64,000 nt of DNA from Bacteroidota bacterium. Its GTDB lineage: Bacteria; Bacteroidota; Bacteroidia; 2-12-FULL-35-15. The stretch lies in the NCBI GenBank assembly GCA_947504725.1, contig CANNHN010000007.1:62001-126000 (forward strand). The letters are read 5' to 3'. Within the stretch, counting starts at the first letter, position 1. Each line of letters starts with the position of its first letter. The translations under genes were made by a program, and so were the position numbers. The notes below the pieces were generated by a model, which ran no database searches, had not been told where the DNA came from, and saw only the letters and a list, made by a program, of their open reading frames with translations. Positions 8,796-19,423 of this stretch are shown piece after piece.

Positions 8796-11228
8796 ATGTG
8801 GACATTTATTGCGCGTTTTATTTTAAGAAATAGGTTAGCCATCATCGCTGTGCTATTAGGCTTAACCGTATTTTTCGGTTTTTATGCAGTAAAAGCTGAG
8901 CTTTCTTATGAAGCACCCAATCTTTTGCCAGCTCACGATACTACTGCGGTTGAATACAAAAAATTCAAAAAACGCTTTGGTCAAGATGGAGCTGTAATGG
9001 TTCTTGGGATTTCTGATAGCACATTGTATAACGTTAAAAATTTTAACGAGTGGTATGATTTAGGAGATCGATTGAAGGATGTTTTGGGAGTGAAAGCCGT
9101 TTTATCAGTTGCTCGTTTACAAACACTTAAGAAAAACGATAGCCTCCAAAAATTTGAAAACTTTCCCATCCTTTCGCGTAAACCATTAACTCAATCAGAA
9201 GTTGATAGCGTAAAACAAATAATTTACGATCTCCCTTTTTATAAAGGAATTATTTATAATGATACAGCTCATGCCACCTTGATGGCAATTACATTCGACA
9301 ATAAATTATTGAACACCAAAACGCGTTTGGAAATTGTTGATTCAATAAAAGTGCAAGTCGATAAATTTATTGCCAACACAAATATCGAAGTTCGTTATTC
9401 CGGAATGCCATACATCAGAACTGCCGTAGCGCGAATGATTCAGGGCGAAACTAAATTGTTTACAGTTCTCGCATTATTGGTGACGGCAATTATTTTGATG
9501 TTGTTTTTTAGATCTTTTTTGCCAGTAGTATTCTCGCTCGTAGTTGTTTTTATCGGTGTAGTTTGGTCGGTGGGAATACTTGTACTCTGTGGTTATCAAG
9601 TTTCTGTACTTACAGGTTTAATTCCTCCTTTATTAATTGTAATTGGTGTTCCCAACTGTATTTTATTACTCAATAAATATCATACGGAATATAAAATACA
9701 TAATAATAAAATGAAGGCTTTGTCGCGTTCCATCGAAAAAGTTGGCATCTCTTTATTTATGGCAAACATTACAACATCCATTGGATTTGCAGTGTTTTGT
9801 TCTACCGATAGTAAACCATTATTCGAATTTGGATTGATCTCTTCATTGAGTGTAATGCTTACGTACATTGTTTCTTTAATGTTAGTTCCTATTGTGTTTA
9901 GTTATTTGCCATCACCTTCAGTTAAGCACATAAAACATTTGCAAAGCAAAGGACTTACCAAAATTTTACAAAAAATTGATTATTGGGTGCATCACTATCG
10001 TCCTAGAATTTATGCTATCGTAATAGTTGTTGTGATAATTGCTATTTATGGAATTACTAAAGTATTGCCACTCGGATATATCGTTGATGATTTGCCAAAA
10101 GGTGATCCTATTCTTGTAGACATGCGTTATTTTGAAAAAAATTATAACGGTGTACTTCCCTTTGAAATTTCTATCGACACTAAAAAACCAAACGGAGTGT
10201 TTGCTGATGGTGGACGAACATTGTACAAAATAAATAAGCTTCAAAAATTGTTTATGCAAGATTCAATTTTTTCAAAAGCAGTTTCTGTAGTTGAAGGAAT
10301 TAAATTTTTCAATCAAGCTTATAACGATGGAAATAAAAAAGATTATCGTTTACCTGGTGCTATGGATTTGCAAAAATTGGCAGATTTTGCTAAGGCGGAT
10401 GCCGAAGGTAAATCGAGTCAGTTTTCTTCATTTATTGATAGTACGAAGCAATTTACTCGTGTCAGCGTTCAAATGAAAGATGTTGGGTCTATTGAGTTGT
10501 TGAAAGTGTTGAAGCGTTTGCAGCCTCGTATTGATAGTGTTTTTAATTATGATTATGAAAAAGAAGAATGGCTTCCTGAATATAAAAACTATAAAATCTC
10601 AATCACAGGAAATAGTATGATCTTTTTGCATGGGAATAAATTTTTAGTAAAGAATTTATTGGAAAGCGTATTGCTTGCCGTTTTATTAATTGCAATTGTT
10701 TTATATACTTTGTTCATGTCGCCACGAATGATTTTAATTTCAGTTGTTCCAAGTTTAATTCCATTATTGATTACAGCAGGAATTATGGGATACTTTCATA
10801 TTTACATTAAGCCAAGTACAATTTTAGTTTACAGCATTGCATTTGGAATTGCATCCGATGGAACATTGTATTTTTTGACAAAGTACCGACAGGAAATGAA
10901 AAGCGGACATACTAGCATTTCAAAAGCCGTTTCTTCTACAATTAAGGAAACAGGCGTGAGTATGATATACACCGCCATTATTTTGTTCTGCGGATTCGGA
11001 ATATTTGCGGCATCAAAGTTTGGTGGAACAGCAGCATTGGGGATTTTAATTTCTGTAACATTATTAATTGCTTATTGCTCAAATTTAATTTTGTTACCAT
11101 GCTTTTTATTATCCTTAGAAAAACGATTAACCAACAAAGCATTTTTACAAGATCCTTTGATTGAAGTATATGATGAAGAAGAGGACATTGATTTGAATGA
11201 ATTGACTATTGGTGGGAAGAAGAAGTAA
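8796..11228 (+). CDS. MMPL/RND-family transporter
   Basis: Two repeated multi-TM blocks separated by large periplasmic loops. Confidence 0.85.
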   Translation: MWTFIARFILRNRLAIIAVLLGLTVFFGFYAVKAELSYEAPNLLPAHDTTAVEYKKFKKRFGQDGAVMVLGISDSTLYNVKNFNEWYDLGDRLKDVLGVKAVLSVARLQTLKKNDSLQKFENFPILSRKPLTQSEVDSVKQIIYDLPFYKGIIYNDTAHATLMAITFDNKLLNTKTRLEIVDSIKVQVDKFIANTNIEVRYSGMPYIRTAVARMIQGETKLFTVLALLVTAIILMLFFRSFLPVVFSLVVVFIGVVWSVGILVLCGYQVSVLTGLIPPLLIVIGVPNCILLLNKYHTEYKIHNNKMKALSRSIEKVGISLFMANITTSIGFAVFCSTDSKPLFEFGLISSLSVMLTYIVSLMLVPIVFSYLPSPSVKHIKHLQSKGLTKILQKIDYWVHHYRPRIYAIVIVVVIIAIYGITKVLPLGYIVDDLPKGDPILVDMRYFEKNYNGVLPFEISIDTKKPNGVFADGGRTLYKINKLQKLFMQDSIFSKAVSVVEGIKFFNQAYNDGNKKDYRLPGAMDLQKLADFAKADAEGKSSQFSSFIDSTKQFTRVSVQMKDVGSIELLKVLKRLQPRIDSVFNYDYEKEEWLPEYKNYKISITGNSMIFLHGNKFLVKNLLESVLLAVLLIAIVLYTLFMSPRMILISVVPSLIPLLITAGIMGYFHIYIKPSTILVYSIAFGIASDGTLYFLTKYRQEMKSGHTSISKAVSSTIKETGVSMIYTAIILFCGFGIFAASKFGGTAALGILISVTLLIAYCSNLILLPCFLLSLEKRLTNKAFLQDPLIEVYDEEEDIDLNELTIGGKKK

Positions 11229-11261
11229 TTTGAGAATTGAAAAAATAAAAATTAATTAAAT

Positions 11262-12125
11262 ATGAAGGGAATTATTTTAGCTGGCGGCTCCGGCACACGA
11301 TTACATCCTTTAACTCTTGCTGTTAGTAAGCAACTAATGCCTGTGTATGATAAACCAATGATTTATTATCCCTTATCTGTTTTGATGATGGCTGGCATTT
11401 CTGAAGTGTTGATTATTTCTACACCGCACGATCTTCCTCAATTTGAAAGATTGCTTGGTGACGGAAAAAATTTGGGATGTAAATTTTCTTACGCTGTTCA
11501 GGAAATTCCAAATGGACTTGCTCAAGCATTTGTGATTGGCGAAAAATTTATTGGGAACGATAAAGTAGCGCTAGTATTGGGTGATAATATTTTTTACGGA
11601 GCGGGATTAGGAAGATTGTTGCAAGCTCACCAAAATCCAGAAGGAGGAGTTGTTTTTGCATATCACGTTTCAGACCCTGAACGTTATGGTGTTGTTGAGT
11701 TTGATGCAAACGGAAAAGCCATATCAATTGAGGAAAAGCCTGCAAAACCAAAATCAAATTATGCCGTTCCTGGATTGTATTTTTATGATAACAGCGTAGT
11801 GCAAGTTGCAAAAACATTAAAACCAAGTGCACGAGGTGAATATGAAATCACGGATGTAAATAAATACTATTTACAAGCTGGGAAATTAAAAGTTGGTATT
11901 TTGGATAGAGGAACAGCTTGGTTGGATACAGGAACATTTGCTTCCTTAACTCAAGCCGGACAGTTTGTTCAGGTAATTGAAGAACGCCAAGGTTTAAGTA
12001 TAGGTTGTATTGAAGAGGTTGCGTATAGAATGGGATATATTAATAAAGAACAGTTGAAAAAAATTGCAGAACCATTATTAAAAAGTGGTTATGGAACTTA
12101 TTTGATGAAAGTAGCGGAACAATAA
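11262..12125 (+). CDS. rfbA: Glucose-1-phosphate thymidylyltransferase
   Basis: [39 protein letters not shown]. Confidence 0.97.
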   Translation: MKGIILAGGSGTRLHPLTLAVSKQLMPVYDKPMIYYPLSVLMMAGISEVLIISTPHDLPQFERLLGDGKNLGCKFSYAVQEIPNGLAQAFVIGEKFIGNDKVALVLGDNIFYGAGLGRLLQAHQNPEGGVVFAYHVSDPERYGVVEFDANGKAISIEEKPAKPKSNYAVPGLYFYDNSVVQVAKTLKPSARGEYEITDVNKYYLQAGKLKVGILDRGTAWLDTGTFASLTQAGQFVQVIEERQGLSIGCIEEVAYRMGYINKEQLKKIAEPLLKSGYGTYLMKVAEQ

Positions 12126-13105
12126 TGAACTCAATTGCCACATACCAACAACAAATTGAAGACGCTTTAAAAGACAAGAAATATGGTTCCAATCCGAAAG
12201 AATTGTATGAACCGATTTCGTATATCATGTCTTTAGGTGGAAAAAGATTACGTCCCGTTTTAGTATTTATAGCAACAGATATTTTTGATGGAGATGCATC
12301 CAAAGCGCTTCATCCCGCATTAGCGATAGAACTGTTTCATAATTTTACTTTGGTGCATGACGACTTAATGGACAAAGCGCCATTGAGAAGAAGTCAACCA
12401 ACTGTTCATGAAAAATGGAACAATAACATTGCAATTTTGAGTGGCGATGCAATGATGGTGAGAGCGTATCAAGAACTATGTCTGGCAGATACAACAATGC
12501 TTCCGCAGCTGTTAGAGATTTTCAGCGATACGGCTGTGAAAGTTTGTGAAGGACAACAATACGATATGAATTACGAAACAATGACAAAAGTTTCAATTCA
12601 GCAATACATTAAGATGATTGAATTGAAAACGGCTGTGCTGTTGGGTGGAGCATTAAAAATTGGAGCCTTGATTGGTAAAGCGCGTGAAGAAGATGCACAA
12701 CGGTTATATGATTTTGGAAAACACATTGGAATTGCATTTCAATTACAAGATGATATTTTAGATGTGTATGCAGATGCGGCAAAATTTGGAAAGCAAAAAG
12801 GTGGCGACATCATTGCAAATAAAAAAACATACCTGCTTCTCAAAGCCATAGAAATGGCTGAGAGTAATCGATACCTGAAAGAAGAATTACATCAATGGAT
12901 TGCCGCTCCACAGTTTGATGCAAAAGAAAAAGTGGAAGCAGTGATTAATATTTACAACTTTTTAAATGTAAAAGAATTAGCAAGAACAGAAATGCAAAAA
13001 CATTATGAACTTGCTTTAACTTTCTTAAAAGATATTCCAGTTGCAGAAGATAAAAAACAAAGTTTGATAAATTTTGCAGAGAGTCTGATGGTTAGAGAAA
13101 TGTAA
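12125..13105 (+). CDS. Polyprenyl synthetase
   Basis: GGKRLRPVL, LVHDDLMD, FQLQDDILDV (both Asp-rich motifs). Confidence 0.93.
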   Translation: MNSIATYQQQIEDALKDKKYGSNPKELYEPISYIMSLGGKRLRPVLVFIATDIFDGDASKALHPALAIELFHNFTLVHDDLMDKAPLRRSQPTVHEKWNNNIAILSGDAMMVRAYQELCLADTTMLPQLLEIFSDTAVKVCEGQQYDMNYETMTKVSIQQYIKMIELKTAVLLGGALKIGALIGKAREEDAQRLYDFGKHIGIAFQLQDDILDVYADAAKFGKQKGGDIIANKKTYLLLKAIEMAESNRYLKEELHQWIAAPQFDAKEKVEAVINIYNFLNVKELARTEMQKHYELALTFLKDIPVAEDKKQSLINFAESLMVREM

Positions 13106-13115
13106 CCCATAATTT

Positions 13116-13439
13116 ATGATTTACGACAAGCACATATTCATCTGCGTCAACCAACGTGCTACTGAAGCTCCGAGAAAAAGTTGCGGAGAAGCACACGGAA
13201 TGGAGATTGTAGATGCCTTCAAGAAAAAATTAAAAGAATTAAATCTTCCCATAAAACTTCGTGCACAAAAAGCAGGTTGTTTGGATATTTGTGATTTCGG
13301 ACAAACAATTGTGGTTTATCCTGAAGGCGTTTTTTATGTTGGAGTGGAATTGAGTGATGTGGATGAAATCATCAATGAACATATTGTAAATGATAGAGTG
13401 GTGGAGAGATTGAGGTTGGAGAACGTCCGCAAAAAATGA
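13116..13439 (+). CDS. (2Fe-2S) ferredoxin, thioredoxin-like
   Basis: HIFICVNQRATEAPRKSCGE...KAGCLDICDFGQTIVVYPEGVFY. Confidence 0.8.
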   Translation: MIYDKHIFICVNQRATEAPRKSCGEAHGMEIVDAFKKKLKELNLPIKLRAQKAGCLDICDFGQTIVVYPEGVFYVGVELSDVDEIINEHIVNDRVVERLRLENVRKK

Positions 13440-13638
13440 TGGAACGCGGATGACGCGGAAAAAAAGGGTTGTCACGGATTTTTTATTTATTAGGGCGTGT
13501 GATTGATCACGGATTTTTATTGCCTTTGGCAATCTGTTATGTTTAAATAATATTTCAAAAAAGTAAATCTATGCACTACTCATCATAAAATTTTATCAGC
13601 GAAAATCCGTTTTTTCCGCGTCATCCGCGTTCCATCAT
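13436..13638. repeat. Intergenic palindromic element with 29-bp perfect terminal inverted repeats
   Basis: 13436-13464 atgatggaacgcggatgacgcggaaaaaa is the exact reverse complement of 13610-13638 ttttttccgcgtcatccgcgttccatcat. Confidence 0.85.
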
Positions 13639-13995
13639 ATGAATTTCACCGACCTCACTCCATATTTCAATAAACTAGATATCATAAAAGATACAGCTGC
13701 TCAAATAATCAAAGATTTTGAAATGTTTGGGATGGAAGTGAAATTTTCCGGTAATGCATACAATGCGTATGAAGAATTATTTGATCAGGTAGAACCGCAC
13801 ATCAAAAAAATGGTCGATACCAACCGTCAAAAATTTCTTGGGATTTTATATCGAATAGATTTAAGTGACGAACAGATTCAAAAAGCAGTTAACTCCAATT
13901 CAACGGAGCCTTTTTCGTTAATTGTAACCGACCTCATTATTAAAAGGGAACTCCAAAAAGTGGTCATCCGCAACCATTATAAGTCGCGCCAGTAA
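13639..13995 (+). CDS. Conserved hypothetical protein
   Basis: Open 118-codon ORF in a co-directional gene series. Confidence 0.6.
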   Translation: MNFTDLTPYFNKLDIIKDTAAQIIKDFEMFGMEVKFSGNAYNAYEELFDQVEPHIKKMVDTNRQKFLGILYRIDLSDEQIQKAVNSNSTEPFSLIVTDLIIKRELQKVVIRNHYKSRQ

Positions 13996-14125
13996 AGGCT
14001 TTTTTCTTATTCTCAATAATATTTGGATTTCTTCTCAATTTTTTACAATTTAGGGCTCTTATTGCGTTTTTTAGGAGCTTATAGACTCATATTTATACTG
14101 TTTAATAAATTAAAAAGATTGAATA

Positions 14126-15925
14126 TTGGAACCAACGAACATTAATAATCCGGAATACTTCCACAAAGTGGTAGATTGTCAGCATGCTTGTCCTGCGCAC
14201 ACTCCAGTGCCAGAATACATTCGATTAATTGCTGAAGAAAAATATACTGAAGCGTATATGATAAACTGGGATTCAAATGTATTCCCAGGAGTTTTGGGCC
14301 GTACATGTGATAGACCATGTGAGCCAGCTTGTCGCAGAGGTAGAATTGATGGGCAGGATGAAGAGCCAGTAGCAATTTGTCGTTTAAAGCGTGTTGCTGC
14401 TGACAATAAAGGAGATGTGAAAAGCTTAATGCCACAAGGTCCTTTCAAGCCTAATGGTAAAAAAATTGCTTTGATAGGTGCTGGTCCAGCTTCTTTAACA
14501 GTTGCTCGTGATTTAGCTCCACTTGGATATGAAATTCATTTATATGATGAACAAAAATTGGGCGGTGGATTTATGCGTAGTCAAATTCCTTCTTTCCGTT
14601 TGCCAGAAACAGTATTAAACGAAGAAGTAAATTATATTTTAGATTTAGGAATTCACACACATTTTAATCACTATGTAAAAAGTTTAAAAGATACTTTGGC
14701 GAATGGTTATGATGCAGTTTTTGTTGGATCGGGTGCTCCTAAAGGTCGCGATTTAGATATTCCTGGCAGAAAAGAAGGAGCATCAAATATTCATATTGGA
14801 ATCAATTGGTTGGCAAATGTTGCATTTGAACATACCGCTAAAATTGGTAAAAAAGTAATTGTGTTGGGTGGTGGAAATACTGCAATGGATTGTTGTAGAA
14901 CAGCTCGCAGATTAGGCGGTAATGATGTGAAAGTTGTTGTTCGTAGTCCTTTTGCAGAGATGAAAGCTTCGCCTTGGGAAAAAGAAGATGCAGCTCACGA
15001 GGATATTCCAATCATTGATAACCATGTTCCAAAATCATTTGTAGTAGAAAATGGAGTTCTGAAAGGAATGATGTTTGAAAAAGTTGTTGCTGAATATGAC
15101 AAAGAAGGGAAACGTAAATTAGTTCCAGTTGGTGGACCAGATATTTTTATTGAAGCAGATGATGTATTGATTGCTGTTGGGCAAGAAAATAGTTACCCAT
15201 GGATTGAACGCGATTTAGGAATTGATTTTGATAAATGGGAGATGCCAATAGTGAATGAAGTAACTTTTGTTTCTTCTAATCCTAAAGTGTTTTTTGGTGG
15301 CGATGCTGCTTGGGGACCTAAAAACGTAATTACTGCTGTTGCTCATGGACACCAAGCTGCTATATCAATGGATTTATTTTGCAGAGGCGAAAGCATGACT
15401 GTTCGTCCTTCACCTTTCGTGAATTTGGTTTCTCAAAAAATGGGAATTCATGAATGGGCTTATGATAGCGCTGTTGTTAATGATGAGAGATATGTTGTTC
15501 CACAAGCAGAAAAAAAAGTAACACTTAGCAATCGTAAAAAAGAAGTTGAGCTAGGGTTTAGTGGCATCACAGGTTTTAAAGAAGCACAGCGTTGTTTAAA
15601 TTGTGATATACAAACTGTTTTTACAACAGACAAATGTATTGAGTGCGATGCATGTATGGATGTTTGTCCAACGGCATGTATTTCATTTACAGATAATGCT
15701 GATGAATCAGATTTGCGTAACATGTTAAAAATGCCTGCATTAAATAAATCACAAGATTTATATGTTTCAGAACCATTAAAAACAAAACGAGTAATGGTAA
15801 AAGATGAAAACGTTTGTTTGCATTGCGGTTTGTGTGCTGAACGATGTCCTACTTCAGCATGGGACATGCAGAAATTCTTTTACAATGTAACAAAAGCGCA
15901 TACGGGTTGTAGCTCACATAAATAG
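14126..15925 (+). CDS. NAD(P)/FAD-dependent oxidoreductase (glutamate synthase small-subunit-like) with C-terminal 4Fe-4S domains; TTG start
   Basis: GAGPASLTVARDLAPLGYEIHLYDE; CIECDACMDVCPT and CLHCGLCAERCPT. Confidence 0.88.
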   Translation: MEPTNINNPEYFHKVVDCQHACPAHTPVPEYIRLIAEEKYTEAYMINWDSNVFPGVLGRTCDRPCEPACRRGRIDGQDEEPVAICRLKRVAADNKGDVKSLMPQGPFKPNGKKIALIGAGPASLTVARDLAPLGYEIHLYDEQKLGGGFMRSQIPSFRLPETVLNEEVNYILDLGIHTHFNHYVKSLKDTLANGYDAVFVGSGAPKGRDLDIPGRKEGASNIHIGINWLANVAFEHTAKIGKKVIVLGGGNTAMDCCRTARRLGGNDVKVVVRSPFAEMKASPWEKEDAAHEDIPIIDNHVPKSFVVENGVLKGMMFEKVVAEYDKEGKRKLVPVGGPDIFIEADDVLIAVGQENSYPWIERDLGIDFDKWEMPIVNEVTFVSSNPKVFFGGDAAWGPKNVITAVAHGHQAAISMDLFCRGESMTVRPSPFVNLVSQKMGIHEWAYDSAVVNDERYVVPQAEKKVTLSNRKKEVELGFSGITGFKEAQRCLNCDIQTVFTTDKCIECDACMDVCPTACISFTDNADESDLRNMLKMPALNKSQDLYVSEPLKTKRVMVKDENVCLHCGLCAERCPTSAWDMQKFFYNVTKAHTGCSSHK

Positions 15926-16005
15926 TCAAAAGACAATTTTTGCAATAGACAAATAAAAAATAAAAAAATGACTCGAGTGGGTCGAACAATAAAGAATAGA
16001 AGATT

Positions 16006-18144
16006 ATGGCAGCTAAGAAAGATAAAATAAATGATTTTGTAATTCGTTTCGCGAATGTAAATGGAACGGGTTCGGCAAGTGCAAATTTCCTTTTCACAAA
16101 AGCTATTTTCAGAATGGGGATTCCTGTGACTCCAAAAAATATTTTCCCCTCTAACATTCAAGGATTACCAACTTGGTATGAAGTGCGTGTGAATGAAAAA
16201 GGATATTTAGGTAGAAGAGAAGGAATTGATTTGATGGTTGCAGTAAATCCTCAAAGTATGTTAAAGGATGTGAAAGATGTTCGTGCTGGAGGATATTTTA
16301 TGTACGATAGTTCGAAACCTTTACATAAAGAATATATCCGTGAGGATATTACTTATTTAGGAATTCCATTGATGCAAATGTGCAATGAAGCATACACGGA
16401 TGCTCGTCAGCGACAATTATTTAAAAACATTATTTATGTAGGCGCATTGGCTGCATTGTTCGATATCGAATTTAATGTGTTGGAAGATTTACTTGCCGAA
16501 CAATTTAAAGGAAAAGAAAAATTAATTCCTGCAAACGTAAAAGCATTAAAATTAGGAGTTGACTATGTTCATGCAAATTTTAAATATCCTTTAGAGTATA
16601 GAGTAGAGAGACGAAATTTGTTGAAAGATAAGATTTTGATGGAAGGAAATGCTGCTTGTGGATTAGGGGCGGTTTATGCAGGAGCAACAGTTGCTGGATG
16701 GTATCCAATCACTCCTTCTACCTCAGTTATTGAAGCTTTTATGGATTATTCGGATGAATTTCGAATCGATAAAATTACTGGAAAAAGAAATGTAGCGATT
16801 CTTCAAGCTGAGGATGAATTATCGGCAATAGGAATGGTAATCGGTGCAAATTGGAATGGTGCTCGCGCATTTACATCTACTAGCGGACCTGGTCTTTCAT
16901 TAATGAATGAATTTTTAGGCTTAGCTTATTTTGCTGAAATACCTACGGTATTAGTTGATGTACAACGTACTGGTCCTTCTACTGGAATGCCAACACGGAC
17001 TCAGCAATCTGATATTTTAGAAGCTGCATATGCTTCTCACGGGGATACAAAACATGTTTTATTATTCCCTTCCACACCAAAAGAATGTTTTGATTGTATG
17101 TTAGATGCCTTTGATTTGTCAGAAGAATTACAAACTCCTGTAATTGTCATGACAGATTTGGATTTAGGAATGAATGATCACGTTTCTCCTCCATTAACAT
17201 TTGATGACAAGCGTGAATATAAAAGAGGAAAAGTTTTGGATGCGGAAGCGTTAGAGAAAATTGAAAAATTTGGACGTTACTTGGATGTAGATAAAGATGG
17301 AATTACGTATCGTACACTTCCTGGGACACATCCTTCTAAAGGTTCGTTTTTTACTCGAGGAACTTCACGCGATGAATATGCGACTTATACAGAAGATAGC
17401 GCAGCATATCAGCGTAACATGGATCGCTTAACACGTAAGTGGAATACTGCAAAAAAAATAGTGCCTTCCCCTCAAGTGTATAAGAAAAAGAATGAATCAA
17501 AAAATGGAATTTTATTTTTTGGAACATCTCAATACGCTGCTGAAGAAGCAATGGATGTATTGAAATCAGAAAAAATAATTGTTGATGCAATTCGCGTTAG
17601 AGCTTTTCCTTTTACAAAAGAGGTAGAAGATTTTATTAATTCACATGATAAAGTATTTGTGATTGAGCAAAATCGTGATGCACAAATGAGAAGTTTGTTA
17701 ATGATAGAAATGGATGCTGAGCCTAAAAAATTGGTTTCTGTTTTGAACTATGATGGAATGCCAATTACGGCTGACAATATTTTAAATCAGGTAAAAACTA
17801 ATTTATCATCTAAGGGATTAGGTAGTAAGGCTGCAGCGAAGAAGCCAGTTGTATTGAAAGTAGTAGAGTCAAAAAAAGTTGCTCCGAAAAAGAAAGTAGT
17901 TGCAAAGAAAAAGACAGTAAAAAAAGAAGTTGCTAAAAAGAAAGTTGCTCCTAAGAAGAAATTAGTTGCAACGAAAAAGGTTGTGAAGAAAGTGCTTGCT
18001 AAAAAGAAAGTAACTCCGAAAAAGAAAATAGCTGCGAAGAAGAAAAGCAATATAAAAGTGGTTGCAAAAAAGAAAGTTGCAACTAAAAAGAAAGTAGTTG
18101 CAAAAAAGAGTAACTTCAAGAAAGCAACTAAAAAAAGAAAATAA
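16006..18144 (+). CDS. korA: 2-oxoacid:acceptor oxidoreductase, fused gamma-alpha subunit, with Lys-rich C-terminal tail
   Basis: NVNGTGSASANFLFTKA gamma domain; GWYPITPSTSVIEAFMDY alpha domain; last ~90 aa low-complexity Lys/Ala/Val. Confidence 0.9.
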   Translation: MAAKKDKINDFVIRFANVNGTGSASANFLFTKAIFRMGIPVTPKNIFPSNIQGLPTWYEVRVNEKGYLGRREGIDLMVAVNPQSMLKDVKDVRAGGYFMYDSSKPLHKEYIREDITYLGIPLMQMCNEAYTDARQRQLFKNIIYVGALAALFDIEFNVLEDLLAEQFKGKEKLIPANVKALKLGVDYVHANFKYPLEYRVERRNLLKDKILMEGNAACGLGAVYAGATVAGWYPITPSTSVIEAFMDYSDEFRIDKITGKRNVAILQAEDELSAIGMVIGANWNGARAFTSTSGPGLSLMNEFLGLAYFAEIPTVLVDVQRTGPSTGMPTRTQQSDILEAAYASHGDTKHVLLFPSTPKECFDCMLDAFDLSEELQTPVIVMTDLDLGMNDHVSPPLTFDDKREYKRGKVLDAEALEKIEKFGRYLDVDKDGITYRTLPGTHPSKGSFFTRGTSRDEYATYTEDSAAYQRNMDRLTRKWNTAKKIVPSPQVYKKKNESKNGILFFGTSQYAAEEAMDVLKSEKIIVDAIRVRAFPFTKEVEDFINSHDKVFVIEQNRDAQMRSLLMIEMDAEPKKLVSVLNYDGMPITADNILNQVKTNLSSKGLGSKAAAKKPVVLKVVESKKVAPKKKVVAKKKTVKKEVAKKKVAPKKKLVATKKVVKKVLAKKKVTPKKKIAAKKKSNIKVVAKKKVATKKKVVAKKSNFKKATKKRK

Positions 18145-18182
18145 TTTTAAGAAACGTAACAGCAAAAAAAGTCTAGATTATT

Positions 18183-19235
18183 ATGACATATATTCGTCCA
18201 AAATTTCGTCATCCTGAATTGCCAAAAAACAAATTAGGATATTCTGTTGATTATTATGAAGGTGCTCTTTCTACGCTTTGTGCGGGTTGTGGACATGATT
18301 CAATTTCTGCAGGAATTATTCAAGCAGCATTTGAATTGAATATTGAGCCACATAAATTGGCTAAGCTTTCAGGAATTGGATGTTCATCTAAAACGCCAGC
18401 ATATTTTTTAAGTAACTCTCATGGATTTAATTCAGTTCACGGAAGAATGCCATCGGTTGCAACTGGAGCAAATTTGGCAAATCGTGATTTAACTTATTTC
18501 GGTGTTTCTGGTGATGGCGATACGGCTAGTATCGGTATGGGACAATTTGTGCATGCTATAAGAAGATCTTTGAACATGACTTATATTGTGATGAACAATG
18601 GATGTTATGGACTTACAAAAGGACAAGATTCTGCTACAGCAGATCAGGGTTCAAAAAATAAGAGTGGTAATGTCAACTTATTTGAGTCAATTGATTTAGC
18701 AAGTTTAGCTATTGAGCTAGGTGCAACATTTGTAGCGCAAAGTTTTTCTGGCGACAAATCACAATTAGTTCCATTAATCAAGGCAGCAATGAATCACCCA
18801 GGTTTTGCATTCATCAATGTGATTTCTCCATGTGTAACATTTAATAACAACATGGGTTCTACAAAATCTTACGATTATGTTCGTGAGCACGTAGAGGCAA
18901 CAGCAACAATAGATTTTGTTCCAGAAATGCAAGAGATTAGTGTGGAATACGGAAAAGGAAAACAGAAGCAAGTAGTTATGCACGATGGTTCTGTTATTCA
19001 ATTGCATAAATTATCTGAAGATTGGGATCCACTTGATAGACAATCTGCAATGAATGCCGTTTTGAATTCAAAGGCAAAAAACGAAATTTTAACAGGATTG
19101 TTATATGTAAATCCTGATGCTCACGATTTACATCACATGATAAATACTTCTGATAGAGCATTAAATTCGTTGACAAAAGCTGAGCTTTGTCCAGGTTCTG
19201 AAATGTTAGTTGATATTAATTCAGGATTGAGATAA
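18183..19235 (+). CDS. korB: 2-oxoacid:ferredoxin oxidoreductase beta subunit
   Basis: LCAGCGHDSI, GIGCSSKTP, GDGDTASIGMGQ TPP motif. Confidence 0.93.
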   Translation: MTYIRPKFRHPELPKNKLGYSVDYYEGALSTLCAGCGHDSISAGIIQAAFELNIEPHKLAKLSGIGCSSKTPAYFLSNSHGFNSVHGRMPSVATGANLANRDLTYFGVSGDGDTASIGMGQFVHAIRRSLNMTYIVMNNGCYGLTKGQDSATADQGSKNKSGNVNLFESIDLASLAIELGATFVAQSFSGDKSQLVPLIKAAMNHPGFAFINVISPCVTFNNNMGSTKSYDYVREHVEATATIDFVPEMQEISVEYGKGKQKQVVMHDGSVIQLHKLSEDWDPLDRQSAMNAVLNSKAKNEILTGLLYVNPDAHDLHHMINTSDRALNSLTKAELCPGSEMLVDINSGLR

Positions 19236-19423
19236 TCCTTTTTTAATCATAATCGTAGCGTTAATTAATTGCAATAAGCATTAATCTTTTAGTTTGATTT
19301 TCTGTATCTTTCTAATATTGAGTCGTTTGTGGCTTTCTTTTTGGTTAGAATGGTATTTTTTCTACTTCCATTTTCTCTTTTAAATGATTAATTTTGCGGT
19401 CGTAAAATCAGCACGGACGTATC

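Noticed and set aside
13239-13532. Minus-strand ORF over the ferredoxin gene and palindromic repeat
   Set aside because: Driven by the inverted repeat and by antisense to the ferredoxin.
14142-14448. Overlapping antisense ORFs in the FAD oxidoreductase gene
   Set aside because: Shadow ORFs of a strongly conserved coding region.
15460-16161. Antisense ORFs across the oxidoreductase/korA junction
   Set aside because: Composition and overlap indicate shadow ORFs; no homology recognised.
17787-18119. Phe-rich antisense ORF (110 aa) under the korA tail
   Set aside because: Mirror of the Lys-rich tail (AAA/AAG codons read as TTT/CTT on the other strand); no independent support.
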